NCBI RefSeq assembly: GCF_037975245.1
Contig: NC_092569.1
Location: 36,376,168 to 36,440,167, forward strand
DNA from: Apostichopus japonicus
Lineage: Eukaryota; Echinodermata; Holothuroidea; Aspidochirotida; Stichopodidae
Length of the DNA stretch: 64,000 nt
Direction: 5' to 3'
Part shown: piece after piece, positions 12,150-26,713 of the stretch
How the letters are laid out: each line of letters starts with the position of its first letter
Position numbering within the stretch: the first letter of the stretch is position 1
Position numbers and translations under genes: made by a program
The notes under the pieces: model-generated
What the model was told of the DNA's origin: nothing
Database searches by the model: none
What the model saw: only the letters and a program-made list of their open reading frames with translations

Positions 12150-12621
12150 GTTAGGCCACAAATTCTACCAACAATTCCAAGTATGAACTATGATGGTATA
12201 TAATACGGTAAACTAGGGATGGTTAGGGCATTAACTTTTCTTTCATAGGATAGCTTTGATGAAGCTCTCGCTGATTTTGCTATCCTGCAGCTATGTGATT
12301 TTCATCGATGGTTTGACCGCATTCCCCCAGAAATAAAGAGAATTATACTTGGAAAGGTCGGGAGAATCTAACTGCTCGAAAGAAGGAAAAAGTTCCCTTA
12401 CTTACGGCATGTGTTGAAGTTTACGCCATGGTTCCCCTGAACAGTTGTATCTTCAGACACTTTTGTGGGGAAAGTGTCTGAAGATGCAAAACTGGTGTTT
12501 ACTCGATCACATGGCAATTTTGGCGGTTTCGGCTTTGTAGATTATAATTGGGATTGAAAAAGTGGTTACAATTTGACTAACGCGGACAGCGACTACAGTG
12601 TCTATCACTACAACTGCATAT
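12150..12621. other. No gene seen
   Basis: Intron-like unique sequence. A short inverted pair (acagttgtatcttcagacac and gtgtctgaagatgca around 12440-12490) is the only structure noted. Confidence 0.5.
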
Positions 12622-12690
12622 GTATAACCATGGAGCTATAATAGCTCCACGGTATAACCATGGAGCCATTTATAGCTCCATGGTATAACA
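12622..12690. repeat. Pair of adjacent palindromes (accatggagc...gctcca)
   Basis: 12627-12653 and 12657-12684 each read as a hairpin with the same arms (accatggagc and gctcc-tggt) in tandem. Strong cruciform or hairpin potential. Confidence 0.7.
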
Positions 12691-12958
12691 CAGTAGACGA
12701 CTTAAGGGACACAGGGAGTTAATTACCGCACACCAACAAAACAAGAGGCCAATCTACTGTCTTTGCGTGAAGTTAAGGTGGTATGGTGATTGCAGTGAAC
12801 CAATGCATAGCTCTGTATCTATAATATTATAGGTCTAACAATACAGACTGACCATATAGTTTACAATTTGGCAATGGTCGCAAAGAAAGCTCAGGTGAAC
12901 TAGTAAGCATGAAGCCTTCCTTCTTCCCTTGCATACCTAACATCTACATTTACTGTAC

Positions 12959-13045
12959 CTTCCCTGACAGTCGAGCCAGATGCATCACCACTAGTAGTTT
13001 GCATTGGTGTGGTGTCCACGGGTTTGCCTGAGTACAGATTGGTAG
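12959..13045 (-). CDS. Ser/Thr-rich exon, copy 4 (unit 1), diverged
   Basis: 87-bp minus-strand exon, phase 1-1, same splice borders. The peptide is a diverged version of the others: TNLYSGKPVDTTPMQTTSGD then ASGSTVRE. Differences from copies 2 and 3 keep the frame and the Thr/Ser-rich character, which suggests selection on an open frame rather than junk. The intron here has the empty site for the LINE found in units 2 and 3. Confidence 0.6.
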
Positions 13046-13858
13046 CTATCAGTAGGTCAAAATAAATGTGAAAGGAAATAAAACACTGATTAAGAGCTTT
13101 CAAAACTGTTATTGGAAAGGTTTGAAAGAGAAGGTTTGTGGCCAGTTGGATAATGACATGAAAGTTTATCAACATACTAGTACAGACATTGAACAGTTTT
13201 AACCAATGCAAATTAAGTTATAAATGGAGAAATTAGTTTGAATGACACAAGTGACCTAACTTAACGAGGACGTCTTCACTCATCATTACATGTAGTTTAG
13301 ACCTAAACATACAGGGGTCAGTTGAAAGACAATATGGTTCGAACCACTATTGAAAATTAGTTCATAACAGCTGAGTTGGGTCAAGTCACGTCAGTCAGTC
13401 GGGTCACGTCGGCCAGTGTGGTCATTGTCGGTCAGTCGGGTCACTTCGGTTAGTCGGGGCAGTGGGTAGCTAGCTTAAAGGATGGCTTTAGGTACAGAAT
13501 TAGTTTTGATATGTTGTAGACCATCTAATCATGTGTATTTCTATCAGTAAAGGTTTTATTTCTATTGCACATTAATCATCTGAGTCTCACCAATTTAACA
13601 CATGTACAATGTTGTGGCCTCTAATAATACGTAGTGTAACTAACAAGGAGTTAGAGTTTGTCATGGCAAAAATGGTGTTTAATAAAAACAACCAAGGATG
13701 CCATGCTGTTTTTATAAACACATTTCAGATCCAAAAAGTGTAACAAAAATCAATAAAAGACAATGTGGCAATGGTCGCAAAGAAAGAAGCTCAAGTGAAC
13801 TAGTAAGCATGAATCCTTCCTTCTTCCCTTACATACCTAACATCTACATTTACTGTAC

Positions 13859-13945
13859 CTTCCCTGACAGTCGAGCCAGTTGTTTCACTGCTAGTAGTTT
13901 GCATTGGGGTGGTCTCCACAGGTTTGCTTGAGTACAGATTGGTAG
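13859..13945 (-). CDS. Ser/Thr-rich exon, copy 3 (unit 2)
   Basis: 87-bp minus-strand exon, phase 1-1, identical in sequence to the exon at 15649-15735. Its downstream flank (lower coordinates) differs from unit 3: cttacatacc here against cttgcatacc, so the duplication border lies close to the exon. The intron upstream of it carries the 896-bp LINE fragment and (GAAA)n tract. Confidence 0.6.
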
Positions 13946-14100
13946 CTATCAGTAGGTCAAAATAAATGTGACAGGAAATAAAATATTGATTTAGAGCTTT
14001 CACAACTGTTATTGGAAAGGTTTGAAAGAGCAGGTTTGTGGCCTGTTGGATAATGACATGAAAGTATATATACATACCAGTACAGACATTGAACAGTTTT

Positions 14101-14996
<896 letters not shown>

Positions 14997-15648
14997 TTTT
15001 AACCAATGCAAAGGTATAAAAGGAGAAATTAGTTTGAATGACACAAGTGACCTAACTTAACGAGGACGTCTTCACTCATCATTACATGTAGTTTAGACCT
15101 AAACATACAGGGGTCAGTTGAAAGACAATATGGTTCTTAACCGCTATTGAAAATTAGGTCATAACAATAGAGTCGGGTCAGGTCACGTCAGTCAGTCGGG
15201 TCACTTCGGTCAGTCGGGGCAGTGAGTAGCTAGCTTAAAGGATGGCTTTAGGTACAGAATTAATGTTGATATGTTGTACACTATTTAAAAATGTATATAT
15301 TTCTATCAGTCAAGGTTGTAATTCTATTGCACAGTGGTAATCATCTGAGTCTCATTACTTAAAGTGGCTGGACTATGTAGTCAAACATGCAGAGACCATT
15401 GTTAAGTCAGCTCATGTTGTGATGCAATACAAACACGTGATTAAACATATGTACAATGTTGTGGCCTCTAATAGTAACTTACAAGGAGTTAAAGTTTGTC
15501 ATGGCAAAAATGGTGTTTAATAAAGACAACCAAGGATGCCAATGAAAGACAATGTGGCATATGGTTTCTACGAAAGAGGCTCAGGTGTACTTGTAAGCAT
15601 GAATCCTTCCTTCTTCCCTTGCATACCTAACATCTACATTTACTGTAC

Positions 15649-15735
15649 CTTCCCTGACAGTCGAGCCAGTTGTTTCACTGCTAGTAGTTTGCATTGGGGT
15701 GGTCTCCACAGGTTTGCTTGAGTACAGATTGGTAG
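15649..15735 (-). CDS. Ser/Thr-rich exon, copy 2 (unit 3)
   Basis: 87-bp minus-strand exon, same borders (acceptor ...ctgatag, donor gtacag) and same phase 1-1 as its neighbours. Peptide contains SSKPVETTPMQTTSSETTGS. It is identical to the exon at 13859-13945, and the surrounding roughly 1.8 kb is nearly identical too, so it comes from a very recent tandem duplication or an assembly duplication. The reading frame stays open on through the donor toward the intron, which makes a longer open frame that should not be taken as coding. Confidence 0.6.
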
Positions 15736-15890
15736 CTATCAGTAGGTCAAAATAAATGTGACAGGAAATAAAATATTGATTTAGAGCTTTCACAACTGTT
15801 ATTGGAAAGGTTTGAAAGAGCAGGTTTGTGGCCTGTTGGATAATGACATGAAAGTATATATACATACCAGTACAGACATTGAACAGTTTT

Positions 15891-16842
<952 letters not shown>

Positions 16843-17494
16843 TTTTAACCAATGCAAAGGTATAAAAGGAGAAATTAGTTTGAATGACACAAGTGACCTA
16901 ACTTAACGAGGACGTCTTCACTCATCATTACATGTAGTTTAGACCTAAACATACAGGGGTCAGTTGAAAGACAATATGGTTCTTAACCGCTATTGAAAAT
17001 TAGGTCATAACAATAGAGTCGGGTCAGGTCACGTCAGTCAGTCGGGTCACTTCGGTCAGTCGGGGCAGTGAGTAGCTAGCTTAAAGGATGGCTTTAGGTA
17101 CAGAATTAATGTTGATATGTTGTACACTATTTAAAAATGTATATATTTCTATCAGTCAAGGTTGTAATTCTATTGCACAGTGGTAATCATCTGAGTCTCA
17201 TTACTTAAAGTGGCTGGACTATGTAGTCAAACATGCAGAGACCATTGTTAAGTCAGCTCATGTTGTGATGCAATACAAACACGTGATTAAACATATGTAC
17301 AATGTTGTGGCCTCTAATAGTAACTTACAAGGAGTTAAAGTTTGTCATGGCAAAAATGGTGTTTAATAAAGACAACCAAGGATGCCAATGAAAGACAATG
17401 TGGCATATGGTTTCTACGAAAGAGGCTCAGGTGTACTTGTAAGCATGAATCCTTCCTTCTTCCCTTGCATACCTAACATCTACATTTACTGTAC

Positions 17495-17581
17495 CTTCCC
17501 TGACAGTCGAGCCAGTTGTTTCACTGCTAGTAGTTTGCTTTGGGGTGGTCTCCACAGGTTTGCTTGAGTACAGATCGGTAG
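17495..17581 (-). CDS. Ser/Thr-rich exon, copy 1 in transcription order (unit 4)
   Basis: An 87-bp minus-strand exon with acceptor ...ctgatag before 17581 and donor gtacag after 17495, phase 1 at both ends. It encodes a 29-residue Ser/Thr-rich segment containing TDLYSSKPVETTPKQTTSSE. This kind of sequence, behind a signal peptide, is what a mucin-like O-glycosylated stalk looks like. It carries K (PKQTT) where the two copies at 15.65 and 13.86 kb carry M (PMQTT), and D for N in TDLYSS. Its downstream intron lacks the LINE insertion present in the next two units. Function is inferred only from composition. Confidence 0.62.
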
Positions 17582-17889
17582 CTATCAGTAGGTCAAAATA
17601 AATGTGAAAGGAAATAAAATACTGATTAAGAGCTTTAAAAGTTGTTAGTGGAAAGGTTTGAAAGAGCAGGTATATATATGTATATATACCAGTACAGACA
17701 TTGAACAGTTTTAACCAATTATGCAAAGTTATAAATGGAGAAATAATTTTGCATGACACATGTGACCTAGCTTAACGAGGACGTCTTCACGCATCCTTAA
17801 TATATGTAGTTCAAATGTGCAGGGGTCAGTTAAAAGACTATATGGGTCTTTACCACTATTGAAACTTAGGTCATAACAGTGCAGTAGTG

Positions 17890-18007
17890 TTAGGTCATGT
17901 CGGTCAGTCGGGTCACGTCGTCAGTCGGGTCACGTCGTCAGTCGGGTCACGTCGGTCAGTGGGGTCATTGCCGGTCAGTCGGGTCACGTCGGTCAGTCGG
18001 GGCAGTG
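17890..18007. repeat. Minisatellite, units of ggtcagtcgggtcacgtc
   Basis: About six degenerate 15-20-bp units of cagtcgggtcacgtcgg type. Shorter versions are at 13380-13466, 15172-15230 and 17018-17076, one per duplicated unit, so the array expanded or shrank after duplication. Confidence 0.85.
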
Positions 18008-18310
18008 AGCAGAGAGCTTAAAGGATGGCTTTAGGTACAGAATTAATGTTGATATGTTGTAGACTATTTAAAAATTTATATATTTCTATCAGTCAAGGTT
18101 GTAATTCTATTGCACAGTGGTAATCATCTGAGTCTCATTAATTAAAGTGGCTGGACTATGTAGTCTAACATGCAGAGACCATTGTTAAGTCAGCTCATGT
18201 TGCGATGCAATACAAAAACGTGATAAAGCACATGTACAATGAATTGTGGCCTCTAATAATACGTAGTGTAACTAACAAGGAGTTAGAGTTTGTCATGGCA
18301 AAAATGGTGT

Positions 18311-19147
18311 TTAATAAAAACAAAGGATGCCATGCTGTTTTCATAAACACATACAATAATTTTGTCTCAAGAAGAGATGATTTTTACCATGAATTAGCAA
18401 AGACAATACAAATTAGGCCTAGGTGTTCAGTATGTACGTATGAAAGGTACAACATAATATGATCACAAACGAGTCATATATGTGCTTAAAGTGGTGCAAA
18501 GGAGAAGCAATGTTGTGGCCTCAAATGATATGAAGAATGACTTACAAGGTGTATAGATGTTTGTCAAGCAACAATGTGATCTAATAATATCAACCAATGA
18601 TACAATGTTGTTTATATGAAGTCAAAGAACATGTTTTGGTCCAAAATATTAACATTTAAGCCAGCACTGAGGAAGCAATGTCATTATCAATTTAGCTTTA
18701 ACTGCGTTTTCCATAACTTTTAAAGCGTACCTATATCTTATATAGCCAACCACCTTGGAAATCGGAATAGCCAAAGAAACATCACAGTACTAGCCTAAAA
18801 CTGTTTCCTTTTTCTATAACTTTTCAAGATTAAAGGTCTGCTCGAAGTCATCCTTTCACTGACCCAACAGTCTTTCGTAGTTTTTGATATTTTCCTTACA
18901 TCATTATGATTTAACGTCGTCACAAAAAACAAAAACAAAAACTTTTCATCCTGAACTAACCTTATCAGATCAACCTCCAAAGGTGTAAACAACATTTCGA
19001 TAAAGGCAACTAGTCAGTTGATTTGAGGGAAACTTGTCTCAAAAGAAGCTCATGTGAGCTTGCAAAAGCCTCCAATATAGTCTGTTACATACAACTTCAA
19101 AACTTCACTTTGACCTCAACATAAACGTTTATAATCACCGATATTAC
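18311..19147. other. Intron of the Thr-rich gene, no other feature
   Basis: AT-rich unique sequence between the last duplicated unit and exon 2; contains poly-aaaac near 18924. No open frame with recognisable content. Confidence 0.5.
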
Positions 19148-19225
19148 CTTGCTCTTCGTTTGATTCGGAAGTCTTGTCTTGAGGGTTCGTGCATTTAAAG
19201 TGCCCCCGAACTCGAGAATCGTCAG
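19148..19225 (-). CDS. Exon 2 of the signal-peptide gene, 78 bp, phase 1-1
   Basis: Minus strand: acceptor cttaacag before 19225 and donor gtaata after 19148. Read in phase 1 it encodes a hydrophilic 26-residue segment (ADDSRVRGHFKCTNPQDKTS, then ESNEEQ) with one cysteine and many acidic residues. The exon is 78 bp, phase 1 at both ends, so it can be skipped or duplicated without breaking the frame. It sits about 8.7 kb downstream of exon 1 and 1.6 kb upstream of the first duplicated Thr-rich exon. No domain is recognised. Confidence 0.62.
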
Positions 19226-20127
19226 CTGTTAAGATGAAACGAAACCAAAACTGAAATTGACGATGTGAGGGAGATTTTAATTTGGCAAACTTCATCAGAA
19301 TACAAAGAAAATTTCGCTCAAAAACCAGATGAACAAGCTGACATCCAAATGTGTGATAGATGACATCAACACTTCCAGTTTAAAAACGATCGAACCTGAT
19401 CAGTGTTCCACTACACAACATAGTACTCAGACTTTATAAACCAACACATCAAAAGCATAGACTATGACCTTATATAATCGATAAACATGACTTTTCGCTC
19501 CCAAGTTTCATAGATGAGAAATCATTCTTCCAGAGTGTCCAAATGGCAGGAAGATCGCTCTTTTGAGTAGTGAATTTCACTAGATGGCAAAGAGTGGCTT
19601 CAAACCAAAGTAACTGTAAACAACTGATATTTTCTCTACATTCGAAGATGAAGTTTGAGGATTCCCTGGACACTCGAACAGGGGCATTTCCAAAATATCT
19701 ATTGTTCCATTTGACATGATATCATCATATAAAAAGTCCTGTCTGGGAGCAGTTGTCGTATTGTAAATCTGTGATGTCATTATGATACCACTAGGATCTT
19801 AAATCTGTTACTTTCTTTTTGTTTTTCTTTCCATATTTCAAGGTCAATTGTTAACAGTGGTGACACTGAACCTGAAATACCATCCTTACAGGTACAGGTC
19901 ATGTTAAGAGGCTTTCCAATACTTAAATCAATATTCCAGATCAAAATTTAAATTTGATATATTTTTTTAAATATTTTTCAGTCTATTGATTTGACCTTGG
20001 ATTGGATAGGGTTACTAGTTTGTCTAAAGGGGATGTGAAGTTTATAAAATACCAATACCTATGGTACATTCACATTATGGATGCATCCAATTGTGAAGTA
20101 TGAAATTAGAGTATGAAATTAAGTTAA

Positions 20128-20293
20128 AGGGGAAAAAAAACATTATTTATCAGTGTGCAACAATGACGTCACACCTCCTTGCTCCAAGTTCACTTTTGGT
20201 ACGAAAGGTGGCAACTTCAATTGTCAATATCTCAAAAACGGTACATAGAAATTTAATGCAAATTTCACCAGGATGCTTAGATTATGTTCCTCT
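20128..20293. mobile_element. Possible TTAA-flanked MITE, 166 bp
   Basis: Starts aggggaaa after ttaa (20124-20127) and ends ttcctct before ttaa (20294-20297). TTAA duplications are known for piggyBac and Kolobok elements; the TIR is short (about 7-10 bp with mismatch), so the call is tentative. Confidence 0.35.
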
Positions 20294-20297
20294 TTAA

Positions 20298-21590
20298 CTA
20301 AATATACATGATATATCCCAAGAGGGATGAGATTTTCTTGGCCGTCTGGGGGTATTTTTTCATGACTTTGACAGTATCTCTATCACATATGACATACATA
20401 TTTATCATGATGTTGAGTTTGTGTCTACTTTTGTAAACTGTGCTGATTTTATGCATATTATTTATCCTGTGTGATTGGACACTGAAACTTTCTATTTTGT
20501 AATGAAGTTTATATGCTTGAGTACTTTACAAAGGTACCGTAGCAATAAAAGAACCACGTACATTGTAGATTCCAAAATTGTGAAGTGCCTTTGTATATGA
20601 ATAGTACGCGTTTGTATGACAAACTAGTCAGACAAATTTAATTGAGTTGTTCATACTTGCCAGTTAAATATAACACATGGTGAAAGAACACACTACATAC
20701 AATCAGGTTAGTTTCTATGATGTTATGCATTTACTGCAATATGGTGACATTTTTTTTTTATTGAATTCAACATTAATTTGTGACATTGGCCACAATTTGC
20801 TGACATTCCCTGATTCACAAAAAAACATTCTCTGCTCAGGGAAATGTGGACCTTTGAAACTGAGGGATGTGGCGGGAGGATGAGGGATGTGCACTCACCC
20901 ATTACACTCTCTCTATATGGGCCTAACAAAGGTGATGTCCATTCAAAAATAGTAATCTGAGGTTTGAAAAGCAACTGGTTGATTTGTTAACCAAATTTAA
21001 ACAGATGAACTCAATATTAATACCATAAACATAAACTGAAATATGGCAACATTTCTCACTTTCTTACAACCCGACTGTGCATAAATTTGATCAAAATGTA
21101 CAGTCTTAAGATTTTTGTTGGTACTTTTCTTTTGTAAATCATCACACATTCATTACGAGGTTATGTTTTTGCAAAAGATTTGGCCCATTTGTAGAGATGA
21201 AGCAAATGAAAAATGGTAACAGCAAACATCCAGTTCTGAGTCCCAAAATAGTCACCGACTCACCAGGAGGACATGGCTTGACCTCAACATGGAGCTAACA
21301 CAGTGAACAATTTTCTCTAAACCCAATGCAAGGGAAACTATTACAAGTCAAGGTTACTGGGGGAACATAGAGAGAGAGACATTATGGAATGGTGCTGGCA
21401 TGGTAATTGAGTAGAACATGTAAACAGAGCAAATTACCTGTACATACTTGTTTTAAAGTTCAGTAATGAACCTAAAGGTCAATACATGTTCTACGTACCA
21501 ATGCATGCATCCGATTGATGTATTGATAATCGACCAAAACTATAACAAAGACTGGACACCTTTCTTTAGCTTAAATTTTTCATTCGCATG
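20298..21590. other. Intron sequence, nothing recognised
   Basis: Unique AT-rich DNA of the 8.7-kb intron between exons 1 and 2 of the minus-strand gene. No exon-like frame with good splice borders was found. Confidence 0.4.
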
Positions 21591-21594
21591 TAGT

Positions 21595-23510
21595 CAAGTA
21601 CTTTTTTCCCCAAATTATCAAGTTCAAGGTATATTGGTGATAGCATTCGTACAGTGTATGACATTATTAGAAGAAGACCAAACGCCAGGGATTTTCGGGG
21701 GGATTGATTTTGAAAAGGCTTTTGATAGTAGGCCTATTTCGATTAGGTTCATTAGAAATGTACTCCGCCTTTTTAAGTTCGGTCCTTCCATTATCCAGTG
21801 GTTTGATACTTTTTATAGTGACATTTATTTCCTCTGTTCTTGTAAATGGTTTTTCATTTCTATTGATCGTGGTTGCAGACAAGGAGACCCTTTGTCTCCA
21901 TGTCTCTTTATTTTAAGTGTAGAATGATTGAGCATTCTTATTAATAATGATAATTCTATCCAGGGTATTGATATTGGAGGAAGCTGTCATAAACTAGTTC
22001 AGTATGCTGATGAAACAACCTTTTTCATGCACGGGGATGAAATATCGTTTATTAATATTATGAAACAGCTCGATTATTGTGGTTCTTTGTCTGGGCTAAA
22101 AATAAAGCCTAGCAAGTCTCTTCTTGTTGGGTTGGGGGAGTTTGAAATGGTCTTTGTTTCCTTTCAATAAAAATATAATATCTGTTGGAATAAAGGTGAT
22201 TATTTTACACTATTGGGGATTGTGTTTCATACTAATCTAACCAGTATGATTAATAAGAACTATGATAATGCACTGACTAAAGTGTTTAATGCTTTAAAGA
22301 TGTGGGAGAAACGTAATCTTACAGTGCTGGGTCGCATTACCATTGTTAAATCTTTATTATTGCCTTGGTGTAATTACTATATTATACCGCTCCCATTACC
22401 CAGTCCAGAGTATATTGAAAGAGTGCATACCATGTTTTGTGTGGAAAAATAAACCAGACCGTATATTCGAAGACAATTAATACAAGGATACCCCGATGGG
22501 GGATTGAAAATGGTAGATTTTTGTAAACATTGTATTGCTCTTAAGATCTCTTCATTTGGTCGTTTGTTGAAGAGCAAGAGCTCTTTTTTTGTCTGCTGTA
22601 TTTTACGTATGTACAATATAAGTATTGACTCTTTCTTTGATAATGGGGATTTTTATGTGAAGTTAGTGAGTTCAAAAATCTGTAATCCTTTTTGAAAGAA
22701 CCTTTTTGAAACTACACATACTTTATTCATGATGTTTTCTCTACTATTTACAATGATACTACTATGCTAATATTGCCAATTTGGAATAGCAGTTTATTTA
22801 AAATTGGAAATAGCCCAGTATATTACAAGCGTTGGTATGACAAGGGTATACGTATTATTGGCGATTTGATTAGTAATGGTACTTTTTATACTTTTGATAA
22901 TTTTACTCAAGAGTTTAACATATCAACCAATTTTTTGGAGTATTATGGTATTATCAGCTCTATTTAGGAAAAAATGGAAGGGTTTATCCAATGATACAAT
23001 TTTAAGGGTTATTTTTCCTAATAATAGTTATATAAATACTCTGCATGCAAGTAGTTCTTTTTGTTCTAAAGCAGTTTACAATAGATTGCTGGAGTTGTCA
23101 AGTTATGAGCACAAATCCTATATTAAGTGGTGCCAGACTATTGATATCAGTAAAAAAGATTGGTCTTTTTATTGTTTTGTCCCTTTTCGGTGTTCAAGTG
23201 ACGTTAAACTTACATGATTTCAATATAGACTGTTGCATAGGAATATTCCAACTAACAAGTATTTGCATTTCATAAAAGTTATCACTTCTGATAATTGTGA
23301 TATTTGTCAAGAATATACTGAAACCATTGAACATTTATTTTATGATTGTGCTCACTCGGCTAAGATTTGGAATAATTTACAAATTTTACTTCATAATGCA
23401 GGTGTAAATAAAATATTGTTATTTGGTGCAAAGTTCGCTCGTGAATTAAATTTAATTATGATATTAATCAATAGTTACATCTTCAACTGCAAACTACAAA
23501 AGATTTGATC
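21595..23510 (+). mobile_element. Degraded Tx1/L1-like LINE, 5'-truncated
   Basis: Plus-strand broken frames cover the RT and C-terminal region: FGGIDFEKAFDS (motif A), RGCRQGDPLSPCLFIL (motif B), QYADETTFFM (catalytic box, second Asp now Glu), GLKIKPSKS, WEKRNLTVLGRITIVKSLLL, NKPDR followed by GGLKMVDF, and a zinc-knuckle-like CDICQEYTETIEHLFYDC at 23290-23350. The run of motifs after the RT is typical of the L1/Tx1 group. Multiple stops and frameshifts; inactive. Confidence 0.8.
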
Positions 23511-23699
23511 AGTACTTTTCAAAAACACTCTCTGATATTGAAATGGACAAAGCTATAATCACTGTATACAACACATGAATGTTAGATCAATAATTGCATT
23601 GTAATGTTCCATTAACTATATAAGCAACATTCATTGCTCATGCTCTCTTCATCCTTGTACAACATATAAGTACCAGGTAATACAGGATACATATATACT

Positions 23700-23960
23700 G
23701 CTGGAGCAGGGATGCAGTCCTGAACGGGGGCTGAAGACTGATGGCCGGCCTGGGGGAGGGGTCTAAGGAATTTGGAATTTTTTGCATTTCCAGGTGGCCT
23801 CAGATGCAATTTGGTGCAATATAGCACACTTCAACACCCACTCCATTTTGTAAACTTAATTTTGTATTTTCACCTGGCCTTAGATGCAATTTGGTGCTCC
23901 AAATGAGATTTTTTTTCTCATTTGGAAATGAAAAAGGGGTTTTCTGACTTGCGAACCGGG
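23700..23960. repeat. Diverged short tandem blocks
   Basis: The phrase catttccaggtggcctcag... and a diverged copy, both leading into atgcaatttggtgc, lie about 80 bases apart (23785 and 23870). Surroundings are G-rich repeat debris like that at 24180 and 36500. Confidence 0.4.
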
Positions 23961-24098
23961 GGGCGGAATGATACTTCCGCCCCTCCACATTTTTCACTGG
24001 ACGATAGCAATAATGGTTGCAGTATATTTAAGACTTATTCCCTCTGCCTGTGAAATGGCAGAAAGGAACGTTGATGAATTCAAAAGGGCAATTAGTAA

Positions 24099-26705
24099 CA
24101 GTGGCGTCACCAGACTTTTCAGTCTGGGGGGCACAGGGGGGGCACCAGCATTTCATGGGGGGCACTTAGTTGGATACGGATCGCCGTCCTGGGGGAGGGT
24201 CTAAGGAGAGGGGGTGCCTCCTCCCCTTTTGAAAATTTTCGCATACGGAGGATGGGCTAGACAGGGGCGTATCCAGGATTTTCTAATCCGGGGGGCGCGA
24301 ATTACTATCTAAGCGGAGCGTACAAGAAAATTTCTGGTTTTGATACCCTCCAGATCACCGGAAACGGCACTTCTCGGGCTTGAAAATGACCAACCAGATA
24401 TACACTTTTGCCCGAGAACCAAGTATTTCCCAATAGTTTGTTTTCCATCCATAACCTTTTTGAAGATTGTCACCAGTCACACATCATGTTCGACCTCATC
24501 GCATGTCCTGTGAATCATTGCTTTTGTAGGTGATTTACGTCGCGGCCCACGACAGCACCACTTTTGAAGGTTTTCAGCCCATTATTTGTTCAGAATTTGA
24601 ATATTCACATTTCTCGTGAATAAACTCACTTGAAAACATACCCATAATGTTGCAAAAAATGTCATCCATGGACAACCAATATAGAAAAACCTCCTCCAAC
24701 CCCTAACATACCGGTCAAAATTACACAAGTAGAGGAAAGTATGATGAAGAATGTTGGTCCAAAAATTTTCGAAAAATTCAGACACAGTTAATTTATTGGT
24801 GTACAATATTAATCCCTCATGTAACGGCTATTATAAACTTGGTTTAAGGAAATGAAACAAAAACCAGATATTTTCGGAACCGAACACTACACACATAGGC
24901 GTAGGAGGCGGGGGGAGGGGGGGGGGCTCTTACTGAGAGAAGACATAAATTGCAATGATGTAGCTAAAGGAAATGAATAGTTTACAAAATATCTCCATGA
25001 TAATTAAAATCAAGTTGTAAGCCATTCGCCATTACTAATGTAAAAGAGAATTTGACATAATTGTACCTCCATGCTTGATCTCAATCTACATAAAACATTT
25101 CGTTGTTTACATCAGCATCCCGCGGTTTACTGCGCTATTTCCACGGACCGTACGGTACACGTTTGCATGCGATGTAATAACCGATGCTTGCTTATATGAT
25201 ATTGGCATGAACACGTTGAACGCGCGCTTCGCGCGCGAAAAATTTAGGTTTTATATTTCGGGCAAGTCGTTACAGCCCCCCCAAATCAATGATTGGGTTC
25301 CTATGACTACACACATCGACAGTTTTGAGGCAGTTCATCTTGGAACCGCCATTTTCACTGATATCATGTGACATCTGCTGTTTGCTTTACAAATTCGAAC
25401 AGGCGCGTAGCGAATAATTTGCCAAGGGAGGGGCGAAGTCTGTAGGCAAACTATCTAAGCATATTGCGCAACCTTGGGTTGGCGCGAAGCGTACAACAAA
25501 ATTTTGGCCGAAAATGCCTCCCAGATCGCTGGAAATGACACATCCCAAGCCTTGCCAGTTGCATCTAAGCATTTTCTATTTTGAAATTACTAGCGATATC
25601 ATAAAAAAAATATGCTCGGGAGGGGGGGTGATGTCGCTCCCTTCCCGAAATGCGTCATGCTCCCCGACGACTCGGTCGAGTTCGAGACCATCCACGTTTA
25701 GTGGTTTCATAGCACAATTTATTGTTTAAGGCGTCCATACACACACGCGTTTTGATAGACCAAACATAGTATATATATAGATACATTAGTGAGAGAAGAA
25801 AAATGGAAACATCAAAAATGAAGTTGTCGGTGAAAGGGGTAGGGTGAGGCGCAAGCCCCTTCCAAAATCCTCGATCCGTCACTGGCTACCCTGTCATGTG
25901 TATATAATAGGGATCAGCGCTGTAATGATGTCTCTGTTCCTCTTTCTCTTCCCTTTCTCTCTCTCCTTCTTTTTCCCCCTATTTTTTCCCTTTTTTTCTT
26001 CTCTTTTTTTCCTCTCCTCTTTTTCTTACTCGGGGAGCGCGCCCCCAACCCCCTGGATACGCGCCTGCTAGATGCAAAATGTTGCCACATTTGATGCTAA
26101 CTTCGATCTGAAGATATCTCCAGAAATTGCTATTTTTTAGTTAATGATTTTAACAACGCGCAGAATTTTGCAGAGGATATGAACCACATGCTGTCGATGT
26201 TATGCCTAACCCTATCAATAGAACCTACATTTGTTGAATTAATGTGTGCATGACCCCCGACTCCTTTCTTGTCCTTCTCGTTTTCTCCCATTATCTATTA
26301 AGATGTAACAGGTTCCAGCATCGTTATTGGCTCCTATCAGGGATCTCACCATGCAATCCAAAGTTTGAACACACATCGAGTATGGCGGCGAAGCGAAGCG
26401 GACGTGTATAGCCGCTGGTATGGCGTGAGCACTGACACATTCAATGTAAATATCGACACCTGATGTGATGGCGCGGGTTTCGACTTCGATACCCGACAGT
26501 CAGGGATAAACTTTTTCATTTTTTCGCAGCTCATTTGAAGAAAATACGAATGAAAAACCAACTCAGGTGATGGGAGTTGAATATAACAAAATTTATATAT
26601 ATTTTTTTTACCAACCCAAATCTCAGATAGGGGGGCACTCGGGGGGGCACTAGGTTTTCCAGGGGGCAGGTGCCCCCTGCCCCCCCCCCCTTGGCGACGC
26701 CACTG
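24099..26705. mobile_element. hAT-like element K with perfect 8-bp TSD
   Basis: Begins cagtggcgtc and ends with the complement gacgccactg at 26705. Flanks are the perfect duplication attagtaa (24091-24098 and 26706-26713). CAGTGGCG ends and an 8-bp duplication are standard for hAT. Subterminal G-rich and C-rich runs follow the ends. The inside is mostly a second element (24262-26067). No transposase frame, so non-autonomous. Confidence 0.82.
24262..26067. mobile_element. Element E, copy 1 (5-bp TSD), nested in K
   Basis: Starts caggggcgtatccagg and ends cctggatacgcgcctg. Flanked by ctaga (24257-24261 and 26068-26072). Shares long internal sequence with 37322-39527 and, inverted, with 54815-55829. 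Contains two copies of the shared atctaagcggagcg module, a palindrome gcgcgcttcgcgcgc (about 25220) and a polypyrimidine stretch near 25930-26030. A 5-bp duplication fits hAT lineages with short TSDs; exact superfamily uncertain. Confidence 0.72.
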
Positions 26706-26713
26706 ATTAGTAA

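Noticed and set aside
19470-19780. Minus-strand open frames upstream of exon 2 as extra exons
   Set aside because: No convincing acceptor and donor in the needed phase 1; codon pattern looks random.
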